Source of the DNA: Devosia sp. 66-22
GTDB taxonomy: Bacteria > Pseudomonadota > Alphaproteobacteria > Rhizobiales > Devosiaceae
NCBI GenBank assembly: GCA_001899065.1
Contig: MKUZ01000013.1
Location: 1 to 64,000, forward strand
Direction of reading: 5' to 3'
DNA: 64,000 nt
Shown piece after piece: positions 63,119 to 64,000 of the stretch. The notes below the pieces were generated by a model. The model was given only the letters and a program-made list of their open reading frames with translations. It did not search any database and was not told the origin of the DNA. The position numbers were made by a program, and so were the translations under genes. Positions within the stretch are counted from its first letter, which is position 1. Each line of letters begins with the position of its first letter.

Positions 63119-64000
63119 CGGCCTTGCTGAGCACGCGGCTGTCGATCCAGGCTGCCGGGTCGCGGCGCGGCTTGAAATAGCCGAGCGGCAGGGCCGCGGC
63201 CATGAACAGCCAGGCTGTCACCGAGTAGAGCCCGAGACTGAGGCTGCGATGCTTGAGGCTCATGATACCGATCACGGCGGCGATGGCGACGACGCACAGC
63301 AGCAGCGCCAGTCCCTTGTTGGGCACCAGCAGCAGCACCAGCAGCAGCGCAAGCGCGCCCGCATAGACCGCCGCCCAGAGCTTCAGCTCGCGAATGTCGC
63401 GCAGCAGCGACCACAGATGCGGCTTGCCGGTGGCGGCACGCAGCACCTCGCCGGTGCCGCGCAGATATTTCGAGCGCCAGCGCCGCAGCAGCAGCGCATA
63501 CGCGTTCATGCGGTAGCCGAAATGCTGGGCGAAGGGGGTGTCGAGCCGGTAGAGGCCCCATCCCGCCTGCCGCATGCGCACCCCCAGGTCGAACTCCTCA
63601 TAGCCATGCAGATTGCGGTCGGACAGATAGCCCACCGCCGCGACGGCTTCACGCCGATAGAGGCCGCCGCCATTGAGGCGATCGACCGGACCAGCATTGT
63701 ATTCCGCGCCGCCGCGCGACATGCGCCGCGCAAATTCGAGGTTCTCGAGGTTCATCTCGACCACGCGGCCGCCGACGCCGCCCACCGACGGATTGGCTTG
63801 GAGGAAGGCGACGGCCTTGGCGAGGAACTGTGGGTCGAGCAGCATGTCCCCGTCCATCAGGCAAAGATAGTCGCCCTTGCTGTACTGGTAGCCCAGTTGC
63901 GGCCCGAGCCCGCAGCTCGGCTGCTCGCCCGGCGCGATCTGCACCAGGGTGACGCCGTAGCGCAGCGCGATCTCGATGGTCCCATCGGTCGAGCCGCTGT
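63111..64000 (-). CDS. Family 2 glycosyltransferase with membrane C-terminus (5' end outside window)
   Basis: The open frame runs off the right edge; in-frame residues before position 63944 (SGSTDGTIEIALRYGVTLVQ) show that the true start lies beyond the window. Visible parts are the donor-site motif LCLMDGDMLLDP, GAEYNAGPVDRLNGGGLYRR and a C-terminal block of three to four hydrophobic segments (about 195-260 of the visible part). It is an inverting GT-A transferase for exopolysaccharide. It overlaps the GH-A-like gene. Confidence 0.88.
   Translation of the reverse strand, partial: SGSTDGTIEIALRYGVTLVQIAPGEQPSCGLGPQLGYQYSKGDYLCLMDGDMLLDPQFLAKAVAFLQANPSVGGVGGRVVEMNLENLEFARRMSRGGAEYNAGPVDRLNGGGLYRREAVAAVGYLSDRNLHGYEEFDLGVRMRQAGWGLYRLDTPFAQHFGYRMNAYALLLRRWRSKYLRGTGEVLRAATGKPHLWSLLRDIRELKLWAAVYAGALALLLVLLLVPNKGLALLLCVVAIAAVIGIMSLKHRSLSLGLYSVTAWLFMAAALPLGYFKPRRDPAAWIDSRVLSKADA

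Noticed and set aside
61166-63130. A 654-codon plus-strand open frame opposite the GH-A-like gene
   Set aside because: No recognisable domain; the minus strand has a signal peptide and glycosidase-like motifs.

Overview
The window is about 64 kb of GC-rich alphaproteobacterial chromosome. The general stress response trio ecfG-nepR-phyR, the TRAP and ABC sugar transporters, FCD-type GntR and IclR regulators, and a candidate TTAA-N7-TTAAC (CtrA-type) site point to Hyphomicrobiales; a Devosia-like genus is an inference from gene content only. Genes are tightly packed with many 4-bp ATGA/GTGA overlaps. I saw no rRNA, tRNA, insertion sequence, CRISPR array or origin. No gap without a gene exceeds about 210 bases.

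Layout. (1) 1-1817: a gene fragment, then ecfG-nepR (minus) divergent from phyR (plus), with opposed EcfG-type promoters between them. (2) 1855-6285: polar amino-acid ABC transporter plus an AstE/AspA-like deacylase. (3) 6411-11278: D-mannonate dehydratase and a TRAP transporter, divergent from a GntR regulator. (4) 11335-18439: a solitary MalK/UgpC-type ATPase, an iron alcohol dehydrogenase divergent from an IclR regulator, a DUF4326/TRIC-type pair, and a plus-strand overlapping operon (M15-like protein, acetamidase/formamidase, Gfo/Idh/MocA oxidoreductase, 62-residue protein). (5) 18443-24736: a DenD-like dehydrogenase and two tandem exported caspase-TPR proteins. (6) 24866-38886: a large sugar region. 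It has an L-fuconate dehydratase, a second enolase-superfamily dehydratase, a complete carbohydrate ABC transporter, an IclR regulator, a fuconolactonase-type hydrolase, a rhamnose-mutarotase-family protein, and an operon combining an oxidoreductase, two MaoC proteins, a CaiB-type CoA-transferase and a solute-binding-like protein without a signal peptide. (7) 38912-42657: a two-subunit ABC exporter with one degenerate ATP site. (8) 42842-64000: an exopolysaccharide locus.

How they work together. The sugar region reads as L-fucose or a related deoxysugar: import, mutarotation, lactone hydrolysis, dehydration to a 2-keto-3-deoxy acid. A 14-base near-identical motif lies both at the IclR/transporter divergence and before the CoA-transferase/MaoC operon, so one IclR regulator probably controls both. 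The exopolysaccharide locus has a Wza-type lipoprotein, two Wzz-type coiled-coil membrane proteins, a priming sugar-phosphate transferase, an O-antigen-ligase-type protein, a polysaccharide deacetylase, three glycosyltransferases and an exported GH-A-like protein. Inside it sits an unusual minus-strand run: three GNAT/CelD-type proteins, an asparagine-synthase-type amidotransferase, an acyl carrier protein, an AMP-forming ligase and an NAD-synthase-like enzyme. This looks like a pathway for making and attaching an amide- or acyl-linked decoration.

The best candidates for undescribed biology are the CoA-transferase/twin-MaoC/signal-less binding protein operon (34577-38886), the nadE-ligase-ACP-amidotransferase-GNAT run (46528-54791), and the tandem exported caspase-TPR pair (19487-24736).
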